Shown here: positions 11,644 through 22,709 of the stretch, piece by piece | How the letters are laid out: every line of letters begins with the position of its first letter | Position numbering within the stretch: position 1 is the stretch's first letter | Position numbers and translations under genes: made by a program | Source: Dasypus novemcinctus | Lineage: Eukaryota > Chordata > Mammalia > Cingulata > Dasypodidae | Length of the DNA: 64,000 nt | Assembly (NCBI RefSeq): GCF_030445035.2 | Contig: NC_080701.1 | Span: 11,188,739 to 11,252,738, forward strand | Reading direction: 5' to 3' | The notes under the pieces: model-generated | The model's input: only the letters and a program-made list of their open reading frames with translations | Database searches by the model: none | Told to the model about the DNA's origin: nothing

Positions 11644-11960
11644 CGGCGCGCCCGGGCTGCGGGCCAGGGCTGCGGAGGGCCGGCGGGGCCCGGCTCCCCG
11701 GCTGCGGGCCGGGCGCCAGCGGGCACAGGCGCCTGCCCACCCGCGAGCGCCCGTGACCGCGGGAGGCTGGACGGCGGCGCTGCCAGGGGCCCCGCTCCCC
11801 GCCGGGCGCAGCCTTCCTGGCCGCCCCGACCCCCGGCGCTTGGTCCCGTGGGGTTCACAGAGCCGGGGGAACCCCTGTCTCGTGCCAAAAGCCCCAGGGG
11901 CCCTGCGATAACACCGAGGGCGCGTTCCTGCCGTCTCACCTGGACCCGCAGCTCCTGTGG

Positions 11961-13109
11961 AGGTGTCTGCAAATCCTCACCGGTCACCTGCTGTGCGCCG
12001 GTCACGGTCCGGGTGTCATTGTGAAAGGAATGCATAAAATCTTATAAAGCTGGTATGGAGGCAAACGCCCAGCTGACACAGTACCCCACTTACAGCCGAG
12101 GGTCACTCAGGTAGGGATGTTTTGGAGGGAAACTACCTGGCTCGAATCTGTGTGACACCCATGTCTACAGGGCCGCTGTGCACACAGAGAAAACGCAGGA
12201 CTTGGCAGAAGTTGAACCAGAATCCACTTCTCTCACAGAAGAGCAATTTTTAAAATTTAATTCCATTTAAATAATTTGGCCGCACGCACACGCAGTGTCT
12301 TTTTTGCTCAGCTCTGGGCTAGCCCCTTGGGGGATGAGACCCCTACTTTTCCAGTTTTACTGATTAGTCACATAAAGAAATTTGGAAAGTGGTATAAAGT
12401 TGCCAACTTTTTAAAGGTACAAGTATGGACATTAAAATAAACGACCCCTGCCATCTTCTGTTGCCTTTCTTTTATTGAAAAGATTCATAAACTACCTTTT
12501 AACAGCCACGGCAACCATGAAAACGCAGGGAGGGCAAAGTCTCAGAGTGAAGTCCAGTCCGGCTTTATGAAAAGTCATGTCGCGTCTGGCATTTGAGAAC
12601 TTCTGCTGTAAGGGATGTAAGAGCATCTTACAATCTTACAATGTGAGACTAAAACACTAACTGGTCACGGTAATCCAGTACAAGCGCCTTCTAGATGCAC
12701 AGTCTACCTGTCTGAAGGATGCTCATCAGTCCTCTCCTCCCTCTTCTCTCTCTTCACTGGTCTTCCTTCTCTTTTGATGGGCAAATCTGATAAAAGACCA
12801 CCTGTGAAATCAGCTATTAGTAAGTGTTTGGCAAATACAGTTTCTACTCAATCTTCCTTTTTGCCAACTCTTAACCCACCTTTTCATTAGCTGACAAGTA
12901 CGTGGAGGATTTATTAATCTGGCTAAGTTTCTAAAATGTAGTGAGCATGCTAGGGGAGTGGGCAAAGATAAAGATCCAACAGGTATTGCAAAATGTATGC
13001 AGGCATAGGGTGATCTCAAACAAGCTGGGAAGGAGTTGGGACAAGTAAATACAACTTCGTAGCCTTAGGGATTGGAAGCATCTTCCTTACACGGATCTAG
13101 GAAACTAGG
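11961..13109. other. upstream flank of the CpG island; nothing recognised
   Basis: Moderately AT-rich, non-repetitive-looking sequence. No exon with supporting splice sites, no tRNA-like element and no clear transposon end is visible. Confidence 0.5.
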
Positions 13110-13240
13110 GGTGATAATATCCCCTTGCGGTTTAAATGACTATTTCAGACCAGGAGACTGGGGCTAAAGATAGCCATGGCACATACAGTCTTGGCAGGCA
13201 GAAGTGGCGTCTGGATTTGAAAAGTGTGTCGTCTCTGGGA
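13110..13240 (-). repeat. possible MIR fragment
   Basis: A weak match to the antisense MIR core: CCAGGAGACTGGGGCTAAAG followed by GGCAGAAGTGGCGTCTGGAT. Too diverged for a firm call. Confidence 0.35.
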
Positions 13241-13564
13241 TCAGCGGAGAGCAGTGCTGAAGCTCGAGCAGAAGACAAAGCAGTCCCAGAGCTGTAGAAC
13301 CTGAGAGCTCTTAAACACAGTCTTGCCTCACCCTCTCATTTTACCGCAACAGAGAGGGAAGGTGAACATGGGAAATTTCAACCACTTGGTTGACGCATGC
13401 CACGTTCCTTTTCTAAAAATTGGCATTGAATTTTAGTAAACCAACCAAAACCCCAAAAATCTTAGCGGTGGTTGAGCATAGCTAGTTCTCATTCTTCCAC
13501 CCACAGATCTTTTCCACGTCTTTCTTCTTCCTTGCAGCTGGGCCCATCTGCAGTTTGCCCCCCT

Positions 13565-13865
13565 TCTCTCCATTCATTCATTCAACTGCACGTTATTGCG
13601 TGGCTTCCAGAAACCTAGTTCTGAGAATGGGAAAACGAGTGATGTATAGTCCTACCCCCAATGACCACATAGGCTCATAGTGATGTGGGATACACGCGTG
13701 GAAGGAATGGCTCTCTGCTTTGGGAGCTAAGAGGAAGGCTGTGCGTGCTTGGCAGTGGAGGGGGACTGGAAGGGTCAGAGGAGCGCCCCTGAGCAGGATC
13801 CTGGGGGAGCTGGAGTTGAGTGGCGAGGTGGAGGGCGTGGCAGGAAATGGCAAAGGCCCAGAGTT
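13565..13865. repeat. ancient mammalian repeat fragment (CR1/L3-like)
   Basis: Begins with CATTCATTCATTCAACTG and ends with GGCAGGAAATGGCAAAGGCC, with gain-in-weight type phrases (GGAAGGCTGTG, GAGCAGGATCCTGGGGGAGC) typical of an old repeat seen across mammals. Related fragments are suspected at 23905, 26820, 28650, 43775 and 53260. Confidence 0.4.
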
Positions 13866-14639
13866 CTGTCTGTCCCCAGAAGAATTTCCACTCTGCTAAT
13901 TAAATATTAGTTCCCCTTTTGGGGTTAAATATTAGGCAAAGTTCCTTTATGCATGTTTAACATTAACTTTCGGCTCATTCAGACATTTTTTTTTTTTAGG
14001 TTAATGTCTTATAACCTCCATTTAACATGGATCTAGCTAGTCCAGACCTAGATCCTCTCCGCATCCGAGATATCGGAAAAGAAATCTTTTTCTTTTTCTT
14101 CTTCGAGTTGTAGCATTGCTCCTCTTTGAATGAAAATGATCGCAAAAGTAAGCCTAAATAAAAATAACTGACACGGCAGTGAGAACTGAAGAAGAGAACA
14201 TTCTTTTGCCTGATCAGAATAGAAAGTGGGGAAGGCTGCTTCCACTCGGCCTAAGTCCGTTTATATTTAGACGGGTGCAGTTTGCACCTGTCAGCGCCGC
14301 GGCCGTATTCGGGGCACATGGCATTACCTGGGGCCCTCTGCCCCTCTCTCGGATTTGAATGAAACTGGCTTGTGACGTCATTTTTCATGGGGACAGATGG
14401 GTGAAGCCTAATAGGGACTGGGTAAGCCTTCAATCTATGGAGAACGTGTTCTTGCCAAGTGAGAAGAACTTTGCTGGTTTGTCAAAGCTCCTTTAGGGCA
14501 TTTTTCTCACTTTTGAGGGCCTTTGAGCTCTTGGATGAGGTCGATGTACTGATCACTCTTTTAAAAGTTATATGAACACAGAGCAGATTTCATCCCCCAG
14601 CTTCATGCCTTGTACAGTTGCTTTGTATAAACCCAATAG
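13866..14639. other. no gene or recognisable repeat
   Basis: Unassigned AT-rich sequence containing a T12 run near 13987. Short open frames (about 60-65 codons) have no family resemblance. Confidence 0.4.
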
Positions 14640-15095
14640 AAAGTATATCATTTATTATACTTTATGATTGTAAAATGAATACACGGTCATTGTTGGTATT
14701 GTAGGAAATACAGAAAAATATAAAAACGCAAATAAAACCAGGATCACCCAGCGATAACTACCAATATACTTCACTTTCTTTTCTTTCAGGATTTATTCTG
14801 TGAATCACCGTTATATTAAAAGGATCATGGCTTATGCATAGTTTAATATATCTTATCTTTTCCATTCATGAATGCTTCTCATTCTGAGTATGTTAGTATC
14901 ATTATAATTTTTCTAAAATATGATTTTAATGGGTGTATAGTATTCCGTCATGTTGAGAGACCGTACTAATTTAACTCTTTTCTTATTGTGGGATGTTTAG
15001 ATTTTTTTCCAAAATTTCCCCATTATGAATAACACTGTGATAAGCATCTTTCTATTTAAATCTTTGTCCACATCCCTGATAATTTCCTGCAGCCC
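14640..15095 (-). repeat. L1M-type LINE-1 3' UTR fragment
   Basis: Shows the antisense of a common old LINE-1 3' region: an AAAATAAACCAGG-like and CACCCAGCGATAACTACCA stretch, then GGTGTATAGTATTCCGTCAT, TTTAGATTTTTTTCC, AATAACACTGTGATAAGCAT and TCTTTGTCCACATCCCTGAT. Heavily diverged. Confidence 0.65.
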
Positions 15096-17929
15096 TGTTT
15101 CTTCCAGGGTGCAGACATTCCACAAACCCTGGATTCATATCGCCAATTGTTTTTAGAAAAGTTTGTATTGAGTTTCCATCCCCGCTCCTGGGGAAATGAA
15201 GAGTTAGAGAATCCTAATAGGGTCTTGCTTGTGGGCTTTGGGCAAATTAGGCTTCCTCTTACCAGAAAGCCACGTGAGGATTTTGACTCCTGAGTTGTAT
15301 ATACTCTGTGCCTGGGTGAAAATAGCCACAGAACTAGTCGTTTGCTTTAATTTGGATTTCGAAGTACACAGCCAATCAGTGTTATCAACGGGGACTTCAG
15401 AACCCAGGTGGTTGACTTAAATGGTACTGAGTGAGAAGGTGGAGAGGCTGGGAGTTAGGGCCACTGTCTTGCCACAGGCTTAAAAAGAATTAGGCAGAGC
15501 CCGGTGTATATTTTTAGTCTTTGCTCATTCATTTGCTCATGACTGGTGTGGCCATAAATTATATTTAAACACGAAACTCTCTCTCTCTATATATATGTGT
15601 GTGATGATACGTATAGCAAAGCGCATACAGAATTTCATGACAAGTGGCATCCATTTTTGTGAGGAGAAAAATATGCCAGGCTGCTTTTAGGATGGTGACA
15701 AGAGCACGGAGCCTTTGCATGCCTTGTACCTTAGCTCTGGGATGTTTTGGTAGCGAGCCTCTGGGGTCAAATGACTGATACTACGAGCACTCCAGCTTTC
15801 CTACACCCCGTCGTCTTTCAACTGGTTCTATCCTGCTGTTTACCAAACGGCTACTAAACAAAACTGCCTGTCCTCTTAGGAACATGCAGCGATACGTATT
15901 CACATTAAGAAAACAGTGAGTCACTTGAGGGGTGAGGGGAAAAACCCTAAATATTTATGTACAGTGACTCCAAAATACATACTGCTGTGTTTCCCAGAAG
16001 CCTTCAGTTTTCTCTCCCCTTTTCCTTTGAAATTTAGAGTCAGAAGCTGAACTGCCTTCAAAGTTTTCCTCAGGGTCCCTTGAGAGCCTCTAGAGAACCG
16101 TGACTTCAAGACAGCAGTTTTGGTTCTCAAGGCTGGTGGTGACAGCTTCTCCTCACAGAGCCACCGGCTGTTTTGGAGCTGGAAATGGGACATTTAGAGC
16201 TCGAAAGTCACACAAGTTGGGACTATCCCTCCCCGCTCCCTGGCCTTCTCGCACAAATCCCCCAGAGCAGAGGGGAAGCTGTGGCCTCAGGCGGTCAGTT
16301 CACCAACTGGACAGTAAGATGCAGAGGAAAATAGCACGTTTGTTGTAAAGACTGCTGACGTTCGTTATGAAATTATGGTTCACCAAAAACAACCACCTGA
16401 CAACTGTTAGAATCAGTCTTACTTGTTGAGGAGCCAGGACTATAAAATACACAATGCCAAACTTTGGCGTTGTTTCCGTCTTAACCTTAGCTCTAATGTT
16501 ATGTGAAACATTATCAACTATTTTTGGTACCATGAACTATTTTTTTTTCTGTTAATTTCTTGCTTATCTTTAAATGAAAACTCCCCCAAATGTAGGGTCC
16601 TTTGTCTCCCGCTATTTCTTATGGCCCATTGCTCTAAAATTTTGTCCTTTCCTCCCTGACTTTGATCGTTGCTCTTTTTCCTTCTCCTTTCTTTTTTGGT
16701 ATTGCTCCTCAGTTGAGAAAATCTAGAAACTTCTCTCTCCTAAGGGTAGTAAAGAAACACTTCCTTCACTAGCCATTAACTTTCAGGGATAATCTTCATA
16801 GGTGACGAGAAGGAACACATTTTTTAAAAATGAGGTTTCTGGTTTAGCTTCATGCTGAAATACCCAGGAAGACACGGGAGAAGACAAGACTCGCACAGCC
16901 CCCACGTTGGAGAGATGACGTGTGGTGGCCAGGAGCCGTGCCACCTGCTGGTCCGGGATCACTACACGGACTGGGCCACAAAGAAGCTGTGGCTTGGGGC
17001 CGATGACGCGACTCCCTTCCGGAATGTTGAGGCTGAGCCGTATCAGCTCTACCACCTGTTCGTCCCGCAGTGCGCGGCCTCTGGGGACGCACCCCTCTCT
17101 GGCCTGGATCTTTCTGTAAACCTGTGGAAGCACCAGGGTCTCTCCCTTCCCACTCGCGGACAGTTCTGGACCCTTCCTGGAAGGATTCAAAAGGCACAAG
17201 CACTGGCTCGTTTAGGGGAATCTCTTCAGGAGATTCTTGGAACACAAAGGAACTGTCAGCTTCTCCTTGGAGCTAAAATGAGTCAAGACCTTAAAAAACA
17301 AAGACCTAACTTTCCCTCCTAGGTAAGGTGTTGGGATGTGTGAGAAGAAAGTACACATTTATATGCTGCGATATTTGTCAAGCATCAAGCACACAGTGAC
17401 TATTCCAAGGACGGTACCACTTTGCTACACAGCCCTGCAGGTGAGGGCAGGTGGACTCAAACAACCAGGATACAGCTTATAAAACCAGGGGAAGGGAATT
17501 TCCTGAAGACTCTGGAAAGGAGCATGCCTCTGGAACAGGTTCCTTACAGGAACAAAACAAACAGTTTAAAACAACTCTGATTGCGAGAAGACATGGTCTT
17601 TATGAATTACACAAAACTACCTGGAAAGAAGAGACCCAGAAGAAAAGTTAGCTGTGTGAGATTGAAAAAGAGAGAAGGATGCATGGGGAAAAATGCAACC
17701 CAAGATTAAAAACCGATCCTGGAGGGGGATGTGAGCAAAACTGGCACTGTGGAAAATGGCATCAGTGGTTTGGAGGTTCAACTCTAGAGGTCTACCAGAA
17801 AGCAGAGGAAAAGAAGGGAGAGTTTGTCATGTCAAGAACTAGTTATGGAGGAAAGGACAGGTACTGAGAATGGGAATCCAAATTGAAGAATTATAGTGTT
17901 ACTAAGGAAGAGCAAAGAAACAGAGGTAA
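15096..17929. other. intergenic; overlapping open frames at 16783-17322 but no supported gene
   Basis: No recognisable repeat in most of this stretch. A CT/AT/GT composite microsatellite lies at about 15577-15603. The interval 16783-17322 is open in one plus frame (156 codons) and two minus frames (138 and 131 codons). None resembles a known family and none has a convincing initiation or splice context. The rest is unassigned. Confidence 0.4.
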
Positions 17930-18260
17930 TAACCTCGTTGAAGAGGTATGTCCAACCCAGAAAGAGACCAGAGTGTAAAGACTAAATGTGCTTACTTATT
18001 CCAGATTAAAAAAAAAAAATTAAAGACCCACATCTAAACACATACTGGCAAAATTTCTTGAATTACAAGGACCAAAAAAAAAAAAAATTGAAAGTGTCAC
18101 AAGTGACCAGCCAGAAAATAACCACACCAGCCAAATCAAGTTATTGGTGGAATAACAACAGACTGACCTCAGACCTCCCTGTGGAACTAACAGTCAGAAA
18201 ACCACAAACAAGGCGCTAAAAGAATTTTATACTAAGCCAAGATGACTTTCACACGTGAAT
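17930..18260 (+). repeat. possible L1M/HAL1-type LINE fragment
   Basis: Contains ACCCACATCTAAACACATAC, two A-rich runs (about 18006 and 18076), and ACTGACCTCAGACCTCCCTG, reminiscent of the 3' part of old L1M elements in plus orientation. Diverged and low confidence. Confidence 0.4.
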
Positions 18261-18357
18261 GGCCTCACTTCCTAACACTTCCCAATTTTCCTACCATATT
18301 TGCCTGCACGTTACAAAATAGAGCACTGAGACGGACTGAGACTCAAAACTGCACTTA

Positions 18358-18754
18358 TGGGAAGTGGATGTAGCTCAACTGATAGAGCGTCCGTCTACCA
18401 TGGTTCAAACCCAGGGCCTCCTTGACCCGTGTGGTGAGCTGGCCCACGGGCAGTGCTGATGTGCATAAGGAGTGCCGTGCCATGCAGGGGTGTCCCCCAT
18501 GTAGGGGAGCCCCATGTGCAAGGAGTGCACCCTGCAAAGAGAGTCGCCCCATATGAAGAAAGCGCAGCCTGCCCGGAAGTGGGGCTGCACACACGGAGAG
18601 TTGATGCAGCAAGATGACGCAACAAAGGAGACACAGATTCCTGGTGCTGCTGACAAGAATGCAAGCAGACAGAGAAGAACACACAGCGAATGGACACAGA
18701 GAGCAGACAACTGGGGGGTGGGGTGGGAAGGGGAGACAAATAAAAAAAAAAAAC
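18358..18754 (+). mobile_element. DAS-type tRNA-derived SINE with 11-bp TSD
   Basis: A full-length armadillo SINE. The tRNA-like head (AGTGGATGTAGCTCAACTGA, B-box-like GGTTCAAACCC) is followed by the DAS body (CAGTGCTGATGTGC, AAGGAGTGCCGTGCCA, GGGGTGTCCCCC, GGGGAGCCCC), then GGGGAGACAAATA and an A-tail. It is bounded by AACTGCACTTA at 18347-18357 and 18755-18765, an exact 11-bp duplication. Open frames across it are by-products of its composition. Confidence 0.93.
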
Positions 18755-18765
18755 AACTGCACTTA

Positions 18766-20724
18766 CGAAGTCCTCTCCAGCATGTTGCTGACGCTCTGCA
18801 GTTACAGTAAAGGCCTCCTCTCTGCCCCACCATCTCTCTGAGTGCCAATACCTTGCTTTTAACAATCCTGGAATCTGGCAGAGGTCGTGGGATTTGCTGC
18901 TGAGAGAAGAGGTCTCCCTCCCAGTGACTGCTTCGCCTCACTTCTCCCACTTCAAGGGTGGTCCTACTGTTTGCCTTGCCAGCGGGAATGTACACGTTGT
19001 GGGCGTAGTGTTTGCTCAGGTGGAAGAGCTCTGCGCAGCAAATCTTTGCTCCTTGATTTCACTCTGGGTGCCAAGAGTTTAGTTTCTAAATCGTCTTGAA
19101 AAAACCATAGCTTACGAGAGCTGAAGGGCTTTCTGTGTCTTCTAGTCTCAGGTCCTTAGGTCACAGGTGGAGAAAGGGAGGTTTCCCCTGTGACCTTGTT
19201 TCAAGTTGTCACCTGTTTCAAGTCACAGACTTAGGTCGTGCTTGAGCTGGGACCAGGCTTCTGGATTTTCTGCATCCACTGCGAGGCAGACCCTGCTGGA
19301 CGGGACCCCCGGTTAGCCTGCATGAGGCAGGCTTCGTGCTGAGAAGAGGCTCACCTGGACCAGCCCCAAAGCCGTGGACTGGCCAGGTGCAGGGCGCAAG
19401 CCACAAATCCCAGGTCCAGCGAATTTCCAGCCCTAAGTGCAGGCACTTCAAAGTGGCACCTCAAGACATCTGGAAACTACGTGAGAGTTTGAGGACACAG
19501 GTGCGATGCCCCTAGAAGGTTCATCAGAGTTCTTTCAAGTTTCAGTGTTTCAGGGCTCCAGTAACAAGAACCCATCCGTTCTAAGCAGGTACACTTGGCC
19601 ATGACACCTCCCGGCCTTCTTTAACTAAACATGGCCCCAGATTCGGGGCTCAGGAGTCCGGCCTGCATTTGCAGATCCCAGAGCTTTTCTGGATGGTACT
19701 TGGGTGAGTCAGGGACTCTTTAGATTGCAAAGGAGGGAAGCCCGACGCTGGGCAACTAGTTTAATCAAATGTGCAAAGAAAAAAGAAGAAATGGGTTGGT
19801 TCATCTACCTTACCCCAGGGAGGTAGGGGCGGGGTTGGCCTCAGGACCAGCTCTCCACGTCTCGGGGAACATTGCTGTGGCCTCTGGGAGCCCCACTTAG
19901 AGAGCAGGCAAGCAAGAGGGCCTCTTTCACCTGATACAGTGACAGAATTCCTGGGAAGAACCCGGATGGACCAAAAACTGTGGCCAGAGGGATGGTCCAG
20001 CCCGGTTCCATGCTCACTTCTCTGCAGAGGAACATTTTCTGTCACTGAATTAAGGGGACGGGCAGGACACGGTCCCTGGCAGCTGTAGACAAGCGCCACT
20101 GCCTTATCCGTAGCAGGTTGCAGGTAGCGTGTACTTTGAGCGCTTCCTGGTGTCCCTGCCTCCATGTATGTCCAAGAAAGGGGGAAAGAAATGAATGATT
20201 CCCCACCCTTTGCCTTCCTCTCCACCATCATCGGTGACCCCACTTCTAGCTTGTCAAAAAAAAAACCCCACCAAAGAGCCCACCTCGAAACTACGAGGGC
20301 AGGGGCCCACTGCTTTGCGGACACTTGCCAAGCAGAGCGCACCCAGGCTCTCGGCTGTGCTCGCCGCCCTCCCCTGGGAGTGGCCGTCCCGGCAGGGCGT
20401 GGGACGCCGTGGCCAGGGCTTAGCAAGCTGGCTCAGTCGCCACTGGTGCGAGAAACGAGGCCGTCGTGGGGTGAGGAGGAGGCGCCCAGGCTCAGCTCCC
20501 CAGGTCACGTCCTCGTGCTCCTTCGGGCCCCAGGGACGGGAGCAGCTGGACAGGCGCATTGCGGGGCAGTGCCAGGGGCCCGGGTTAGGCTTGGGCTCCG
20601 CCGTGCCTCGCTGGGGCAGGTGGAGGGGAGAGGGCGCCGCGACCGCCACGAGACAAGGGCTCGCCCAAGCTGCTCAGCCTCCTTTCTGCTATGGGGTCTC
20701 CGCAGGCCCATCCAAACGGGAAGG
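18766..20724. other. intergenic; GC-rich patch at 20280-20700
   Basis: No repeat recognised between 18766 and 20280. The interval 20280-20700 is GC-rich with moderate CpG retention (many CG dinucleotides across about 400 bases) and open frames of 130-220 codons on both strands that look compositional. It could be a weak CpG island or enhancer; no promoter motif or exon is defended. Confidence 0.4.
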
Positions 20725-20955
20725 ACTTTCATGTAGGGAGCTCCCACTCTGTGCCAGGCACTTGACACGCTTTATACCGATATCCTGAAAGGCCGATGGC
20801 TCAATCGACTCCCTTTTGTAGGTAAGAACACCGGGGCTCAGAGACGTTAAATAACTTGCCTAAGATCACACAGCAGCAAGTCGCGAAGTCTTGAGTCAAG
20901 TCAAATCTGTCCGACCCCGAAGCCCTGTCTACCGCATCGCACCGCAGCTCGCAGC
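20725..20955 (-). repeat. MIR SINE
   Basis: Antisense MIR with well-kept core: CACTCTGTGCCAGGCACTTG, then GGGGCTCAGAGACGTTAAAT, AACTTGCCTAAGATCACACA and GCAGCAAGT. This is one of the better preserved MIR copies in the window. Confidence 0.85.
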
Positions 20956-21517
20956 AACCAGGTGGGAAGTGCCGGTCGCCCCACCGCAGGGACTCCTAGT
21001 TTTGCTTCCCCAGTCTGCTAAATTCAACCGGAGGGCCTTGGCTGTGACCCCAGAAGAATCCATTAGGGTTTGGCAAGCATGCCCTTAATTCAGTCGACTG
21101 CCAGGACGACCACCACCCTCCCTGCCCGGGGTGGGGAAAGGGTGGGTGGGCTCCTCGCGGCTGCGGGAGGAGGGTCCCAGCCCCCCTGAAGGCTGCAGCC
21201 ACGCGGCAGGAAGGAACCTGGGGAGGTGCAGCTGGCTCCGTGGCGGGCAGGGAGACAGGCGCAGGGGGAGGCTGGCTCCGAGGCTCGAGCAAGGGGCAGG
21301 GTGCACAGTGGGTGTGCAGGTGCCAAATAGCTCCGTTTTGGGGAGGAAGCCAGGCATCAAGAAAAGCCCTCCTACCCCCAAACCATGCTGAGGTCCCCGC
21401 CCCCGAGTCCTGAGACAGAACATAAACAACCTGGTATAAATGCCATACAGGTCGGAAATGCTACGCAATCCGCAAGGAGTTAATTTTATTCTGAACTGCT
21501 CTGCGACAATTACGAGG
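20956..21517. other. unassigned, GC-rich in part
   Basis: GC-rich sequence (especially 21110-21320) with no recognised repeat or gene. Minus-strand open frames of 78-149 codons are proline- and arginine-rich and show no family features. Confidence 0.4.
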
Positions 21518-21522
21518 GTGGG

Positions 21523-22095
21523 TGTATTAGCCAAAGGGGTGCTGATGCCAAATATCAGAAGTCGGTTGGTTTTTATAAAGGTTATTTATTTGGGATAGGA
21601 GCTTACAGTTACCAGGCCATAAAGCACACGTTACTTCCTTCACCACAGCCTGTTTCCATGTGTCAGGGCAAGGCGGCTGCTGACATCTGCAAAGGTTCAG
21701 GCTTCCTGGGTTCCTCTCTTCCCAGGGCTCCGTTTCTCTCTGGGCTCAGCTGCTGTGCTCGCTCCACAAGGCCAGCTGTGGACTATCAGGCAAATGGCTC
21801 CGTCTCTCTCCCCGGGGCTTCTGCTGTGGCCAAGGAGCCGTCTCTCTTCTCTGTGTTCTTCTGTGTGTTCACTTCCTGGGCTCCAGCTCAAAACTCCAAG
21901 TCTGTCCCTTGCCATGTCTTTTCTCTGTGGGTCCCCACCCACCTGGGGGCAGGAAGTCAACACACTACTGATGTGGCCCAATTAGAAGTCCTAATCATAA
22001 TTTAATCAATTAGAAGTGGTACCTCCGACAGACCAGTTTATGAACGTAATCCAATGACTATTTTTGGAATTCGTGAGCAATGCCAAACTGCTGCA
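21523..22095 (-). mobile_element. solo LTR, MaLR-like, with 5-bp TSD
   Basis: A 573-bp element with TG...CA ends flanked by an exact 5-bp duplication GTGGG (21518-21522 and 22096-22100). Sense is minus: it opens TGCAGCAGTTTGGCATTG, has an AATAAATAACCTTTATAAA region near its 3' end and ends GGCTAATACA, as MaLR-class (ERVL-related) LTRs do. A second copy lies at 63169-63724. No internal viral sequence accompanies it. Assignment to MaLR is by end sequence and TSD length. Confidence 0.8.
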
Positions 22096-22100
22096 GTGGG

Positions 22101-22486
22101 GCCAGGGCAGTTAGGAATCTGTTGATGTCACTGATGATGTCACGACCCTGGAGCCCAGCCCTGTGATGCGAGGAAGGGGTGGCGCTTGGGCTTGTGATGG
22201 GAGAGGACCCTCGTCTCGGCTCTGAACCCTCCATGTGGCCCCCTTGGTAGGCAGGGCGTGGAATAAGTGAGTTGGAAGGCATCAGGAGAGGGTGATGACC
22301 CAGGCGACGTTTGCAGGGGCGTCGTGAGCACGAGTGCTACGTTCTCCCAAGCTTGGTGCCTTAAAGACTCCCGGGACCTCAAAATAGATGGTTTTCTCGA
22401 GTGGGGCATAAAAGTCTCAAAGCCATCCTATCAAAGCAAAAATGTAATTCTAATTTAAAACACGAATTATGTGTCATTTGGTTTTG
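22101..22486. other. no gene or recognised repeat
   Basis: Unassigned sequence between the solo LTR and a DAS SINE; no supported feature. Confidence 0.4.
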
Positions 22487-22709
22487 TTTTCTTTTTTTTA
22501 GGTGCTGGGGCCGAGGATTGAACCTGGGACTTCATATGTGGGAGGCTGGTGCTCAACTATTGGGCCACATCTGCTCCCCTGTGTTGGCTTTTTGTTTGTT
22601 TGTTTGCTTGTTGTTTGTTTTCTTGGTCTTAGGAGGCACCAAGGATGAGCCTGGGACCTCCCATATGGCAAGCAAGAGCTCAATTGCTTGAGCCACATCC
22701 GTGCCCCCA
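22487..22709 (-). mobile_element. older dimeric tRNA-SINE of DAS type
   Basis: Two tRNA-like heads in tandem on the minus strand. On the plus strand they read as GGATTGAACCTGGGACTTCA...GGGCCACATCTGCTCCCC and ATGAGCCTGGGACCTCCCAT...GAGCCACATCCGTGCCCCC, separated by a (TTTG/CTTG)n stretch near 22588-22620. The B-box region is recognisable in the first copy (minus-strand GGTTCAATCC). Target duplication is imprecise (CATTTGG / CATTGG). Confidence 0.75.

Larger units (their letters stand above)
10370..11960. promoter_or_regulatory. PPP1R3B: CpG island, probable PPP1R3B promoter and first exon
   Basis: About 1.6 kb of very GC-rich DNA with CpG retained at high density, in sharp contrast to the flanks. 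It contains an E-box CACGTG at 11619-11624 and a CCAAT box in GGCCAATCGG at 11639-11643, plus many GGGCGG-like GC boxes. It lies about 5-6.6 kb upstream of the coding exon on the correct side of a minus-strand gene and is the only such island upstream of it. Long open frames on both strands (up to 537 codons) come from the lack of AT-rich stops and are not genes. The island could also drive a divergent plus-strand transcript. Confidence 0.75.

Noticed and set aside
10298..11911. 537-codon plus-strand frame and 471/330/225-codon minus-strand frames in the CpG island
   Set aside because: They are Arg/Pro/Gly/Ala-rich in every frame, overlap on both strands and reflect stop-codon depletion in GC-rich DNA. 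No domain is seen.
18355..18995. 135-196 codon minus-strand frames
   Set aside because: They lie across the DAS SINE at 18358-18754. The same Cys/Ser/His-rich protein pattern recurs at every DAS copy because the SINE body is open in several frames.
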